From Symsagittifera roscoffensis (Eukaryota; Xenacoelomorpha; Acoela; Convolutidae), in contig NC_087071.1 in NCBI RefSeq assembly GCF_963678635.1, forward strand, positions 37,594,438-37,658,437: a stretch of DNA of 64,000 nucleotides, in the 5' to 3' direction. The notes under the pieces are model-generated. The model searched no databases and was not told the origin of the DNA. It saw nothing but the letters and a program-made list of their open reading frames with translations. Positions within the stretch are counted from its first letter, which is position 1. Each line of letters begins with the position of its first letter. Position numbers and translations under genes: made by a program. This document shows positions 42,836 through 55,869 of the stretch, piece by piece.

Positions 42836-45392
42836 TTATATAGAGTTATCACTGGGGACTAGTTTACAGGATCGGGCCGCTCGGTCACACTTGGCAGTTC
42901 GATCCTTACAGTCTTCATCATGAGTGCAGAAGCGATTTTGACAGGACTTCATGACTTCATCTCCCGAACTTTCTCCTGCAGCTTAAAATATTTACTAGTT
43001 ATTGCTGATTTTACGAAACTCAAAAGTGAAAAATTGTTTTTTAAAAAAATTTAGAAATTAAAAAGAAAAACTGATGTTTATAAAATATGAAAAACAGCGT
43101 TAAACCATCGATTTTCTTCAAAAAAAAACGTAACACTTTAGATAATTTTGTCTGTAATGTTTTTCGATTTTTCTAAAAAACGTAACATTTTAGTTAATTT
43201 TGCCTGTAATGTTTTTGTGAAACCTGTAGACTAAAAATCAGGGGCTTATTCATCGCTGAAATAGTTCATCGGAGCAATAAACAAGTAAAATGGGTTGATT
43301 TTCAGCTTCCTATGTTGAAATGAAATTACACGCATTTCTTACAAACAAAGCGAGTAAAATCGTTTTGGTTTTGTTTAAACTCGAGAATCCTTTTTCCGTT
43401 GGACGGTAAAACTTTATCCTCATTGTTTTTTTTTCAAAAACGGTTATTTTTCAAGCGTAAATTGGTTATGGTGAAATCGTTGTTTAACTGAAAACTTTCT
43501 TGTTTTCTAAATTTACCGATAAAAATTCTGTAAAAGCCATTTCTCAGAAAACCATGTATTTTGGTTGATTGTAGCCCTATTTGTATCAAACCAGCGATTC
43601 ATTTGTTTTGCTCTCCATGTTTCTTAGAGACTCGTATCCAGTTTTTCCAGCTTCTCTGTTCGCAAAATGAGATATTTTTAAACAAAAACAAAATTGGACG
43701 AAGAGAATGAGAGGAGTTTTCAGAACAAAAATTATCAGGTTGTCCTTTGTGAAAAAATTAGATAATTTTTTCTCAAAAATATGAAATGCAAAAAAACGGT
43801 AATATGAAACTTATGCTGCTACTTAATCTTTTTTGAGATACAGACACCAATAAAAATTTTTAGCATTTTGGAGAAACAAATTTTTTTTTAAATCCCAACC
43901 ACATTTATTGCACACCTCCTGGAGTTTTTGAGTTAATATCAATGGAAATTAGCTGGAAAACTAGATCAGGGTTCTAAATGCGACAAAAACAGAATCATAC
44001 GAAAAAAATACCAAATTTTATTGACAAACAAATCCTAATCTGGGCGAATTTTTGTAAATGAAATCAATAATCAGGCAGCTAAAATCAAAATTTTAATATG
44101 CATGCCGGTCATTTTTAGATACAAATGGGTTCACAAAAACGCATGTCTACTGGCAAAAATTTTTGACACTTTTTGAAACTTTTAAGAACCGGCTGGGAAA
44201 CGTTTTGTCGTCGATTTTATTGAAGATAACTAAACTTCATTTCGAGCTAAGTCAATTAAATATCTTTTGTTCACGCGTTTTTCCCTAAAAATTGCTATGC
44301 GGACTAATTAGGAAATTTTAAACAATATTTGGTCGTTGAACCTGCCCGAACTACCTTCCATGGAAGTCAATCCCTGGAGCCACCCATGGAGCAAAAAATA
44401 GTCAGAGGAAACCAATTTGAAAGTCGCACGGGTTTGCCCTGGACTAATTGGATCGGTCTAAGGTTCCAGGGCTGGTTTTAGGGAATCTTTGCTAGGAACC
44501 AGGCCTGGACTGGCATGTTGTGTGGTAAATTTAAATTTAAAGAACCTAATTTAAAGTTCGAAAATGAAATAGAAAGTACTTTTCTTGTATAAAAGAAACC
44601 AAAACGTTAATTTTAAAGAACCATACAAAAAAAACTGCATTCAAAAATGATTCAAGTTGAAATAAAAGTTTCACCAACATAAACTTAAGCTTTCTTAATA
44701 ATTAAATTGATACTTATGTGAGGTGTACGGGGAAGGCGAGGAAAAAGAGCTAAAACATGGATTGAAATGAGTCAACGTTCACCTAATGGCAAATGTAACT
44801 ATGTATAAAATTTCTGAGAAGTGAAGTTCTGTTTCGTCTTACTACCAGTTCGTCTCTTACCTGAGATTTTTTTACCTATTCATGTGTTTTTATTCTAGTT
44901 AAATTTTTGCCTTCTTCTATTTGCACAGTGCCCATAAACTTGCTCAAAGGACTTTTTAACGCAACCGGCACTCAGTAAAAAGAGAAAACAAAAGATTATA
45001 ATGGTTTTTTATTGTCAGTCTCCGTAAATGTTACAAAGAAATCGATTATATTAAGAGGTTATAAAAGATTATGAGAAATTTTGGAATAATTATAATTGAT
45101 TGAAATGTCACCAAAAAGTTTATCATTTTAATGGAATAAAAACATTTAAACATCTAAAATTGGCGCTTATATATAACCATAATTTTGGTAAACACGATAT
45201 TAAATATATTATAATCGATTTTTTTCGTTTTTTTAGTGCAGGAAATGGCCGTTTTTTACCTTCATTGTCATCGGATGTGCAGATTTGATGAGTCTTGCAG
45301 TCGAAATTGTCCTTGCATGGTACACCTACTTGATAGGTGCTTTCCGCAAAAGCAACCAGAGAACAAAATATCAAGACAAACGCAGTTTTCAT
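42836..45392 (-). CDS. Small secreted cysteine-rich protein, two exons, copy 2
   Basis: Exon 1 is 45392-45260 and exon 2 is 42975-42836, with the same splice sites, phase 1 intron and stop as copy 1. The 90-residue product is identical except for one Ile-to-Ser change early in exon 2; all eight mature cysteines are kept. The intron is about 2.3 kb and lacks the hAT-type MITE. Exon 1 shows no nucleotide difference from copy 1, although intron sequence on both sides has many, so this gene is probably under strong constraint or was recently homogenised. Function unknown; secretion inferred from the signal peptide. Confidence 0.75.
44965..45242. mobile_element. Possible small MITE with CCGGCACTCAG / GTGCAGG ends, copy 2
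   Basis: Counterpart of 7104-7340. The ends are slightly better matched here (CCGGCACTCAGTAAAAA and TTTTTTTAGTGCAGG). It contains a TATAATCGATT word. It ends about 20 bp from the exon 1 donor of the cysteine-rich gene. Confidence 0.35.
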
Positions 45393-45894
45393 TACTTCAC
45401 TATTAGCTCTTGATTATTTATCAACTTTTCCACGGAAAAAATATTTCAATGACTGAAACAACATACCAACAGCTGTGGCTATCAAAAACAATGAGATCAA
45501 ATCGACATTCCGATATGTGGTTCAGAGTAAAACTGCATCATTATTTGATAAAACAACTGTTTAACACAGTTTCCGGATAATTTTATTCTGACTTGAATAT
45601 CGATCTAGTCTTCTTTCCACGCCTAATGACCTTAAAATAAATTATGGTGTTTTTGTTTATCAGCTGTTTTTTCAGATGATTCCTTTTGTATGTGAAAGTT
45701 ACGTTTCAAGTCGTATTCGAAAAAATTTATAAGACAACATGTTAGGGTCTGGGGCTTTTTTTGCAGTGTTCGACAAGGTACGATAGTGTTGGCGGTTAGT
45801 TTCAGAGATTCCAATCAATTGCAATTTATTTTATTATTGGCGTAAAACTTTATTTATTTATTAGCGGAATATATGTCGTGATCAGGCCCGTGTT

Positions 45895-46475
45895 GACGTC
45901 CAAAGAAAAAATGCTTATCATACAATTTCATGTATGGCGTCTAAGGAAAAATGCTTATCATTCAATTTTTAAAGAAAATTTTAAAATGGTTTGAAGCTTT
46001 TGAAGCTTTCGGGTCATCGAAAAATTTATTTCTGTTTTTTGAATTTAAAAAAAATCTTATTGTTCAATTTTCATGTATGAAAATTTCATGATTAACCTTT
46101 TTTTCATAGAGAAGTGAAATAGTCAAAAAGTTTTCAAAATCAGTTTTAGGTCAGTCTTATTTGAAACTAATACCGTATTATTTAATATTGAGGGCATTTT
46201 AACCGTCGATATTATGGTTTGACATTTAATCGAAAAAACGCTTATCATAAAAGTTTCATTTATGAAAATTGTATGATAATCATTTTTTGAGAGAAAAAAT
46301 AAGAATTTCAAGAAACAGTTAAAACTGATCGTAGGTAGAGTCGAATGAGCTGATTTGGTATAATCAGAGCTATTCAAAAAGTTGAGTATTATTATGATTT
46401 TTTTTCACTTTCGGTCGAAAAATGCATATCATATTATTTTCATTTATGAAAGTTGTATAACAAGCGTTTTTCCAA
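45895..46475. repeat. Cluster of short degenerate palindromes, copy 2
   Basis: Counterpart of 8030-8610 in A2, with the same ATGCTTATCATACAATTTCA-type units. The copies are very similar. Confidence 0.5.
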
Positions 46476-47447
46476 TTTTAGGAATGAATTGCAATTCATC
46501 ATAGGTAAAATCAAATGAGTTTCTATAAGTTTTTCTAGATTAAGAGCTTTTTGAAATGAAGAGCACTATCATAAAAAAAAAATGTTTACTTTTGGTCGAA
46601 ACCGGGAATCTTTCAAAACTTTTTTTGAGAAAATTTCAACGAGTACATAGAAATGGCTATTGGTTGCGATAATTTTTTGTCAACGTTTGGATTTTGTTTT
46701 TGTTGGTTATCAAGAAATTAATACTTAAATTCGTTGAAAAATTACTTCTTGTACATTCCATGTACTCGTGCTGCCATTGATCAAAATTTAGAAAATGAAC
46801 TATTTTTTTCTATATCTATCGTTTTACGATCCATAGGCCTTTTATTTGATAGGCTTCTGAAATCTGATGATTTTCAAGAAAATGAGAAATAAAAAAAAAT
46901 GTACAAATTACAGTGATTTCTAAGTTCCTGAATTGCTGAAAAAGTTTGCTGATATTCCTAAAGTAATGCGAGATTTTGGCGAAAATTTCTTTGTTCCATT
47001 GGCTGCGCAAAATAAAAATTATTGCCAATTATTTAATTTCAATTTTGGTCCTATTTTTGGGGAAAAAAATGTTCTTCTACTTTTTTGAACAAACCGTAGC
47101 AAAAACTTCATGTTGAATCGCCCTGAAACTTTTCGAGTTTCAGGAGTCTTCTCCTTTCTGAGGACTGATTTTGAAGCTTTACTGCCAAATTTAAAATTGC
47201 GAGTAATCAAAAACGACTTTGTTGAAACCTGTTTTCCATTTTTATGAAAAGTTTTGAATCAATTTGTCGTTCTTTGAAGCTTGTTGTTATTCAAATAGAA
47301 CACACATGAGGTCAACCAAAAGGCATTGAAGGCAAGAAACGGTACAAGAAAATTAGTTTTTGACTGAATTTTTCTCTACAAAAAGAGCGTTCTCTAACTA
47401 ATCTTTTTTTCTGCTTAAGTTAACAAGTTTTTTTTTCTATTTATATT

Positions 47448-49260
47448 TAAAAAAGATAATTGAGATGCTAAACTTTTCAGTTTTTGACTCGCTTTTTTTG
47501 TTGAGAAGAAGAAATCCTTTCAAAGAAATTTATATTATTTTTCAGCTTCCGTGGTTTTGAAGGTTTTGACTTTTGAATTTTTTCACAAGGAGACTTTTTT
47601 TATTTTAAATTTTTTTCTTGTTACTAGACAACATGAGGCTACTGATATGAGAATGGGTTCTTTTTAAAAAAAAAATTTTCGTAATTTATTAAACAACAAA
47701 AAAAAATGATGCTAAACTAAATGTTATGACTGTTTTGATGTCCGAAAAGCTATGTATTTGGGTTTTTAAAAATTTTCTCTGCTGAAGAAACACCTCAACA
47801 GTTTTTGAGAAAACTTGAACTCATCTGTCACGGTTTTTTGCTAGTATTCTTATTCAAAGCTTGAAAAATTTGCATAAAAATGCGAAATTAGACCCAAAAA
47901 ACAGTTTAACTAAATTTTTTATCAAAAAATATTTTCGATACGATCTTCGACAAGTGTACTTTTTGGTTTTCCCTGCTCAAAAAATCTTTCACTAATTTTC
48001 CAAGAAAAATTGCTCATTTTGTAAAAAATATTATTCAAAATTTGTTGTCAAACAAAAAAAAATAGCGAAGCTACTATATCTCAGATTTTAGAGTATTTAT
48101 TTAACCTGCTGCAAAAACTTTGCTGCTTCCAGCTTGGTTTGCCATAAAAATGAGTTTTTCTGCATTTATTTGCTACATATTACCTAGAAGACTGCACATT
48201 GTTGCTATCAGTAGATCATGCTTTGGAATAACTTGCTTCAACTGGAGGAATGGAGGAATGGAGTTGACTTTTTCTACTAAAATCAATTTTTTGTTCCTTC
48301 ACAAGGTCAATTGGAACGTTTTTCGACATTTTCCCGAGAAAAACTGAAAAAAAAACGAAAAAAAAAAAAACGAAAAAGACAGTTCATTGTTATCTTAGGC
48401 CAGTATGCTTATAACTTTGTTCAATTTGCATAATTTGGGGTTATTGAATGCACAAAATTGTGTAATTACCGTTTTTCTCAAGAAAATGCTTTTCGACACG
48501 TTTTTCGAAAAGTGTACTTTTTGGTTTTCCCTACTCAACAAAAATATTCAGTAGTAGTTTTCACCGGACTTCGTTTTGTCATTTTAGATTGAATCGTACG
48601 AACGTCTTAATAATTTTATAGTCCTCACTATTAACCAAAAAAGACCAATGTACCCTATTCCACAATTGGGTTTTTGAAAAGTGACTAACTCCTCATTGAT
48701 ATTATTAGTATTTATAATAAACATTCATATTTTGTGACACGCCAGTTGATTAACGTACAGATAGATAGATAACTAAAAAGATATGATTTGACAGAATTAT
48801 ATGAAATTTACGGAATTGAGCTCTCAGATCTCCAAGCAGTAATCGTATTAGTAGTAGTAGAAGTACTAGTCGTTTGGACTCTAAAGGGGTGAAATTCCTG
48901 AAAGCAATTGCTCTGAAGCCTATTCTACTACCACTATAAGCAATGGTATTGCAATCGGTTGCAAGATTTTTTCCCGTAAAAATTTTTTGGGGCAAGACTT
49001 TTTTTGTCCGAACTCATTCCCTGGAGCCTTGTTAGTAACAAACTCACTGCGAAAGATAAATTTTGTGTTCTTTTCGAATATATCTCTGCTATTTAAACTA
49101 GCGAGCTTCAATCATGTTTTTTTTTAGTTACCGACTTTCTTTTTTCTATGCTAACTCGCAAAAAGTGCTCATTTGGTAGCACTTTTGCTATAGTCACAAT
49201 CTCTAGCCTTGAAAAGCTCCTAGCATCTTTTCTCTGCTTTGTTTATGACTAGTGTTACTG
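47448..49260. other. Gene-less AT-rich stretch
   Basis: No gene, terminal repeat or known family is supported. A-rich tracts lie near 48340-48375. Confidence 0.55.
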
Positions 49261-49269
49261 GAATTTTAA

Positions 49270-49337
49270 GCTTCCGTGGCTGAGTGTTTAGTATTTGGGA
49301 CTCAAATTGTTAAGATTGCAGGATCGAACCTGACATG
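49270..49337 (+). tRNA. tRNA-Leu-like relic (pseudogene or SINE head)
   Basis: An A-box-like TGGCTGAGTGTTTAG, an anticodon-loop-like GACTCAAATT (CAA, leucine) and a B-box-like GGATCGAACC are in correct order and spacing. The acceptor stem does not pair well, so a working tRNA is unlikely. It may be the head of a decayed SINE. Confidence 0.35.
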
Positions 49338-50382
49338 TAGTTACATTTTTACTAATTCCGGACACAGCTGTACTTTTACTTAGTTTTTATAGAGCTATTT
49401 GTTGTCGTGTTCTTGCTAGTGACTGCAAAGCGCAGCTTTGCCTCTGTCAAAATTATCTTTCTTTGCTGGTTGTGATTTTACAAACTCGATTTGTTAAAAC
49501 TTCATTTTTTTGGGCCTGATAGGTTTCGGCCTGTATTGCATCAAATTTTCGGCCTCAAAATTTATATCGTTCGACGATCGAGTTTTTTTGTGTTTGTCTT
49601 TTGAGGGCGAGGAGGATTTAATAACTTTTTATCATTCTTAATTTTTTTGAGTTTTATCGACTTCTCTGTTTTTTACTCAAAAGTTTTCAGCCTATGTTAT
49701 CTTGGCTAATTAGACTCATATTGCGTCAATCGACGAGCTGCTTGCGCCTTTTGAGGGTGAGGGGGACGTAGTGACTTTTTATCAGTCTTTTTTGGTTGGT
49801 TTTTTATTTTTTTTTTTATAAAAGTAAGCAAACTCAAGAAAATTAGATAAATAAAAAAATCTGTCAGCATTTTAGTCGGCTATATTTAGTCAGCTTAGTT
49901 ACCACCCAACGGAAGTTTTCTTGGGCTTGGTGTCGTTTTCTTTTTTGTCTCCAGTGTTTTTGGTTTTCCCTGTAGTTTGTAAATTTACTAAAGCTGACTA
50001 ACCATGAGTTGCCACAGTTCACTAAACCTGACTTCCATGAGCGGCCGCAGTTGACCTGTTTCGGCAAAATGGATGACACCCCCCTCATCAATGGATGGTC
50101 CAGCATTGAGCAGGACTGAGGGCTAACCTTGACTGGTATTCTACTTTGTGTTTTTTTCGCTCGGAAGTTATATTCGGCCGAAATTATTTTGGTTTATATT
50201 TTGTCGGATTAATGATCTTATTTTCTATCGTGCAGTGAGCAAAAATGGTTATTTTTGTATTAAATAAACCAGTTTGCTTGTTACATTAAAGAAAAAACTT
50301 CAATCTACTTAAGCGTTCGAAATAATTTTTTTGACAACAATTTCCGTTTGCTTTTTTTTTCTTCACGTCAAGTCGGCATCTA

Positions 50383-50656
50383 ATCACGGTCTCACTATCT
50401 TTTTGGTAGCTTGCAATGCTACGCTTTCGTTGTATCGCAATTTATACGAAGCTCGCTATATGGTAAAACTTTGTGAAATTCTATTGATTGTGTTTCTCGT
50501 CATATTTTCTGAAATCGATTTTATTTTATAAAAACATGAATATATACTTTTTCATGTTTCTTTTCGACTTATTTATTCACGTCTCACCTACTATTTGGTG
50601 GTTTGCAAAGCTACGCTTCCGCTGTATTGCAAATGACGCGAAGCTCAGCTTCGCTT
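50383..50656. repeat. Two copies of a GCTACGCTT...CGAAGCTC repeat with hairpin
   Basis: About 75 bp at 50383-50458 recurs at 50574-50656. Both have CACCTA/CACTAT-type starts, a GCTACGCTT word and a CGAAGCTC end; the second forms the perfect hairpin GCGAAGCTCAGCTTCGC. A shorter relative (GCAAAGCGCAGCTTTGC) lies at about 49428-49445. The surrounding 49.3-52.7 kb holds no gene I can support. Confidence 0.5.
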
Positions 50657-52683
50657 CTGTGTTTTAAGTGTGCTGGACCTGTTTTCGCTTGAAACTTAGG
50701 ATCATCGAAAAAAAAAACGTTTGAAATTTTCGTAGTGTTAAGTGATGGCTACAGCGCTGATTTAAATTGACCGGACAAAACTAGCAAAATTGGAACGTTT
50801 GAACGCGTTTTTTCAAAAAGCGTTTGTATAGGACGAAAACGGCGGGAACGAAAATGCTAAGACTTTAACCTGAAATAATTTGGTGCAATTATCTTTGCAA
50901 AAATCGGAGCCAAAACAAAAATATCCATACGGCTAGGAAATCGAAAATGTTCTCAAAAAATGTTTTCACATGTATCGCTCGAAGTATGTTTCGCCTGGAT
51001 TCGAGATAACTAATTTGTGCTCGACCCAAACCCCAGTCTCGACTATTCTTTTAGCATCAAGCACTGACATTGGTACTTTTTTAAAACAAATATTTTCCGC
51101 TGACTAAAACAAAAATTTTTCTGATTGAGCCTTAAGCGCAAACATATGGATTGGATGTTTTTGAGAGGGAGCGGGCGTCATAGAAAAACAATTTTGGGTT
51201 TAAAATTTCCAAACATTGCCTAAAACAACTTTTTGGAATGTTATAAGAGTCGATGATCGTAATTCAGACTCTTATTTAGATCGAGTTGGTTTTTTTTTCA
51301 GGATCAATTTATTTTTCGCGGTTTGATGTTTGAATGCAAACACTACTATCGATCAGCGAAAGTTTGATGGTCCCAAAAAAAAAACGTGATCGACTTCTAG
51401 TTTCCAAAGCAGAATTTAATTTTTTGATTTCCCAACGGAAAAAGTTTATGTAATAATCCAGTTTTCTTAATTTGGTTTGAACTCAAAAGTGTCTTTTTTA
51501 AATTGTATTTAATTGAAGAAACGTATTTTTGTTTTTGAACGACACGTGAACCGTGAGTTTTTTGTTTGTTGTTTGCATGAAAAAGTCGGAAACTGTTAAC
51601 GATCAATCATTCTTTTCATTTGTTTGACTTCTGCCGAAGGTAAGTTGCGCTCTTCAATTCTAAAGGGAAAATAGATTACAGTTACCTCACAAACTTCAAA
51701 TCTGTGATACCAGTTATTGAATTTTCTACGTATTTTTTCGAAACAAATTCACGTTAGTTTGTCTTTATTTCGATTAAAAAAAAAGAGTGATAAAAAAACA
51801 AATGAGCACAATTTTTCCGAGGCAACCAAAGGTTCGGACTACTGCAACTCGATCTACGGAAAATCTCAGAATGAGTTTTTTTCTTAAGCACATTTGAGAT
51901 TCTTAGAGTCATTTGTAATTTAAATGTTTTGTTGAGATAAATTTGTTACATACGTTTTTCCATCTTTGAGCCTTGTTTGTCAATTTGCTAAGAAAAGAAC
52001 CAGAAAATTTATGAAAGAAAAAAATTAGAGTAAATTTAGGAATAATATGACAAAAACTCGTTTTGATGCGCGCTATCCGCTCAAACTTTGTTAGGATCAT
52101 ATTAACATATCTCAAATATATCTGTCTCATAAAGGTATCTCAAATATATAAGCAATTTAGAACTGCGGGGTGTTTAAGGGTTATGTAGTCGGCAGCGACA
52201 AGCGCTACAATGGTCGACATTAGCAAGCGTTATCAAATCGGATATCAGTTTTTTTTTTGGAATAAAAATTAAATAAACTAAATCACTGAACTATTTTGCA
52301 GCATTCAATTCTGCAGCAAACTTGCTCAATTTCTTGAAAATTCAAGATTAATTACTGGGTACGAAAACTAGAAGACGGTTAAGGGACTAAGCTCGAGTCT
52401 AGTTGGCAACTGTTTTTTTTTAAACCTAAAATAGTTGGTATCAAAAAATGATCGGCTTATGGGTTGTCGTCTTAGTTGCGAAATTTTTTTGAACCTTTCT
52501 CGTGTTTTCAGATTTTTTTATTGTAATTAAAAATGTTCTGTGATTATATAATCTAATTTGATAATTTTACATGAGCGAGAGCAAGTGTCTTGTAACCGGG
52601 AACCAGACTTTTTCCACCGTAACTAACTATTCTTACGCATTTGAAAAGGTTGCTCTATTATAGAACCTTACCAACTTCAAGGC

Positions 52684-52757
52684 CCTATCGCATTGGTCTG
52701 TAGGTAAGGCAGTTGCCTTTTAAACTGAATGACAGAGTTTTGAGTTCCGACCGAACG
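52684..52757 (+). tRNA. tRNA-like relic
   Basis: An A-box-like TTGGTCTGTAGGTAAGGC is followed by an anticodon-loop-like CTTTTAAAC and a B-box-like GAGTTCCGACC. Stems are poor. A pseudogene or SINE head is more likely than a functional gene. Confidence 0.3.
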
Positions 52758-54483
52758 TTGTTTTTTCAGTGTCTAAGACTTGATCAGGGGAAAATTGTTA
52801 AGTCGGATTATAGTGTGTCGTCTGATGTTTTGTCGGCTTAGTTGCCACCCCACAAATTTTTTTGCGCTTTAAACATTTTTCAATGTAGTCTCAAGTGTCG
52901 TTGACGAACTCTTGTAGTTTTTTTTAAAAAATTACTATACCTGACAGGTATACTTTCTGGTTAGGTTTTTTTCGCTTAGAGTTTTTAAACGGCTTAAAGG
53001 GTTTCGGCTCTTGTTTTGTCGGTTTAGCGAACTTCGATCATTTTTATACCACCTGTAGTTTTCACAAAAACAGTAAGTAGCAACTATGTAAAAGCTATGA
53101 AATTCATGCAATTGTTTTTTGTTTTCTGTTTTTACTCTGTGACATAAAACCCATTTTGCTGACATATTTTAAGTCTTAAGTATATTATAAGTTTTGCTTT
53201 GGCTGCCTTTCAAACTCGGCTTTTTTCAAGTCAAATTCGCTGTGTGAATAGTTTTAGGAGAACTTTCTCAAGAAATTTTGCAAGTGGATGAAGAACCTCG
53301 ATCATAGTGAGGGGCTATTCTCATGAGCAAAAATTTTTGACCAATCAGTACCTTTTCAACTGTCCAAAACTAACTGATTTTCATCCAACTTAAGAATAAA
53401 GAATTCTGATTGGCTGTCAAAAAGTTTGCGCATTCTGTTTTTCGCGCTTGAGGGATTCCCCAAAATTAGTCCTCAAGTTTCAGAGTCGCTGACCAAAGCT
53501 CAGACTTTTTTCTAGTTCGTGATTGTTTTTTTCGGCAAAAAGCCCCAATATTTGTTCAGGCTCAAGTTTTTTTTCGCAGTTTGGTTTTTTTGCTTTTTTT
53601 TTATTTTCAATTCATTTCTTTCGTTTAAAGGCAATCAAACACCACTATCGAAAAATAAATTTGTATAGGTCACAAAAACGTGACCAACTGCTAGCTTCGA
53701 AAGTGGAATTTAGACACAGTACATATATTTTGTTTTTCAAAAAGTCACAATCGTAGTTTTAATTAGAAAATCAAAGAGCTCAAAGAGCTCTAAGGTCTTT
53801 CCTCAATGAAATTGTTTACCCTTGCGATAAGCCAGCCTTAAGAAATCGGAATATAGACTTTTCCCGGGCATATAACTGGTGTACCAACATCAGTTGAATC
53901 AGATTCTTCTATGATGCTGAGAGGCTCAATTTCATGATAATTCAAATGAAACCTCTAGGTGCAATGCTTGTTACTTTATCAGAATTAATTGATTTTTTTT
54001 CTCGGCTTCATGGATATGGTTTCAACTTTTGTCGACTTACTTGTCGGATGTATTAAACTTTCAAACACTCTTCTTTTCAATTGTTACAATTGTTCAAGCT
54101 TGCTACATAATAATTGTAATCTGGTGTAAAGTTAACACTAAAGCTTGAGACAAAAGCCTATTTTTTGCTCTAAGCATTTTTCACTGTAGCTGCTTTGAAT
54201 ATTTTAGAAATTCAAAATTCCGGCTGAATCGAAGTTTGCTTTTTACAATAGTTGTGTTTCAAATCCGGCCGCGACATCTTATTTGTATACTAGAGTTTTT
54301 GTGCTTTTTCGGACTATCATCTGTATGTTTAATTTTTGTCGGCTTACTTCCCATAGCCTGATTTTTTTTGCTTGTTTTTAATGTTTTTTTTCCGAAGGTA
54401 AAAACTTCAAAAGTTTTTTTGGTGTTTTTCGCGTGAAATCTTCCGTCCTCACCCCTTTTTTTCTCATAGGTCTCGTAATTTTC

Positions 54484-54644
54484 AAATGGTCATTTTTTTC
54501 CACAGGATTGCTTCTTTTTTTCTTGATTATTTTGTTCACGACCTGTTGGACAATGACAAGATGCTTTGAGCTGACATCAGCCATCGGCATCACAAACTCG
54601 CCCTTTCCATTGAATTTAAAGCGTATTGAATGCTTCAGTCTTAA
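54484..54644 (-). repeat. 160-bp repeat unit 1 with coding signature
   Basis: First of two direct units. The minus-strand frame reads VMPMADVSSKHLV and QQVVNKIIKKKR-type sequence. Units 1 and 2 are separated by only about 7 bp. Confidence 0.6.
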
Positions 54645-54650
54645 GTTATC

Positions 54651-54835
54651 AAATAGTCATTTTTTTCCACAGGATTGTTTCTTTTTTCCTTGATTCTGTT
54701 GTTCACAACCTGTTCGCTCATGACAAGATATTTTGAGCTGACATCAGCCATCGGCATCACAAACTCCCCCTTTCCATTGAATTTAAAGCCTATTGAATGC
54801 TTCAGTCTTAGGCTTATGTTTGTCGCGAGGGTCAT
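54651..54835 (-). repeat. 160-bp repeat unit 2 with coding signature
   Basis: On the minus strand it holds a 64-codon frame from ATG at 54835, containing KHSIGFKFNGKGEFV, MPMADVSSKYLVM and EQVVNNRIKEKR. The protein is unknown to me. The frame is shared with units 1 and 3, which suggests all derive from one coding exon. Confidence 0.5.
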
Positions 54836-55159
54836 TTCTTTGGGCCAACGGCAGTTATTTTATTCCAGCGAATAGGAGTTTTTATCTCGCTGCACATCTT
54901 CCAACAATTTCAATTGCTTGATTTTAAAATTTATCGGGTAGTTAAACTATTGAGAATGTTAAAAGCTTAGCAAAAAATCAACCAAATTTCTCAGACTGTT
55001 GAAATGGAGTCAGAAACTTACAATTCAGGAAGCCAAAGAGAGACGAGAGGTATGAAAAAACGATATCCTCTAAAGGCATACATAAACACAGTTTCCATTT
55101 TGAAGAAAACGATGCATCGCTCATGAAGGCCAAGTAGAGATGGCTGTTCAGTTTGAAAG

Positions 55160-55365
55160 GAGATAAAATGACCCCCGCGGCAAAGATTAGTATAAGAGGG
55201 AAGCATTCAATACGCTTTAAATTCAATGGAAAGGGGGATTTTGTGATGCCGATGGCTGATGTCAGCTCAAAACATCTTGTCATGGGCGAATAGAATGTCA
55301 GCAACATAATGAAGGAAAAAAAAGAAACAATCATGTGGAAGAAAATGACCAATCGAAAATTATAA
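55160..55365 (+). repeat. 160-bp repeat unit 3, inverted, with coding signature
   Basis: On the plus strand it reads KHSIRFKFNGKGDFV, MPMADVSSKHLVM and then a stop where unit 2 has Gln. The following nucleotides still align with unit 2, so this copy carries a nonsense change. It begins from an ATG near 55168 in the same context as unit 2. Confidence 0.5.
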
Positions 55366-55422
55366 CCACAAAAAAGGTTTTCTGATAAACTAATATTGCT
55401 GTTAATCACCCTTGTTTCTTGT

Positions 55423-55663
55423 TTAGTGAACGAGACTGTAACAAGGAGAACAAAATAAACTCATAGAGAAGTTCAGCTGAACGTAGAGGAGCTGCGCTGT
55501 CATTTGGAAAAAAAACTAAAATTATCTGGAAAAAGTGCAAAGAAAAAACTGATAGACCCACCAGCAAAACTGAAAATAGACCCACCAGAAAAAATATCAA
55601 TTTACTTGCTCAATGAAAAGACCGTAGAAGAATACTTTACTTCAAAAGCTATCCAAATTAAAT
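55423..55663 (+). pseudogene. Open stretch with Lys/Glu-rich, repeat-containing peptide, unidentified
   Basis: A frame of about 65 codons, without ATG, reads Leu/Lys/Glu-rich sequence with two IDPP-K units (LIDPPAKLKIDPPEK) and ends at a stop near 55663. It could be a decayed exon. No splice sites or homologue support it, so this is a description only. Confidence 0.25.
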
Positions 55664-55869
55664 GAAATTGAAGAAAAACTTGATACCTGACCGAATTTAG
55701 GAACTACTGGAAAAATTGAATCGAAGCCAGCGAAAGTGAATATTGACAGAGTTGTTGAAAAGTTCGCCGAAAAAACAATATTTTAGAATGAACAAGCCAC
55801 GAAAGCAGCGAATGAGAATAAAAATTTGAAAGATCGCATCGCATCGATAACAAGAAGTAGCAATTCATC

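Larger units (their letters stand above)
39875..47447 (+). repeat. Segmental duplication, copy A2
   Basis: Copy of A1 in the same orientation. It lacks the 1.55-kb insertion (A1 648-2196) and the hAT-type MITE of A1. It ends in a T-rich stretch near 47447, after which the sequence differs from that following A1. Confidence 0.9.
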
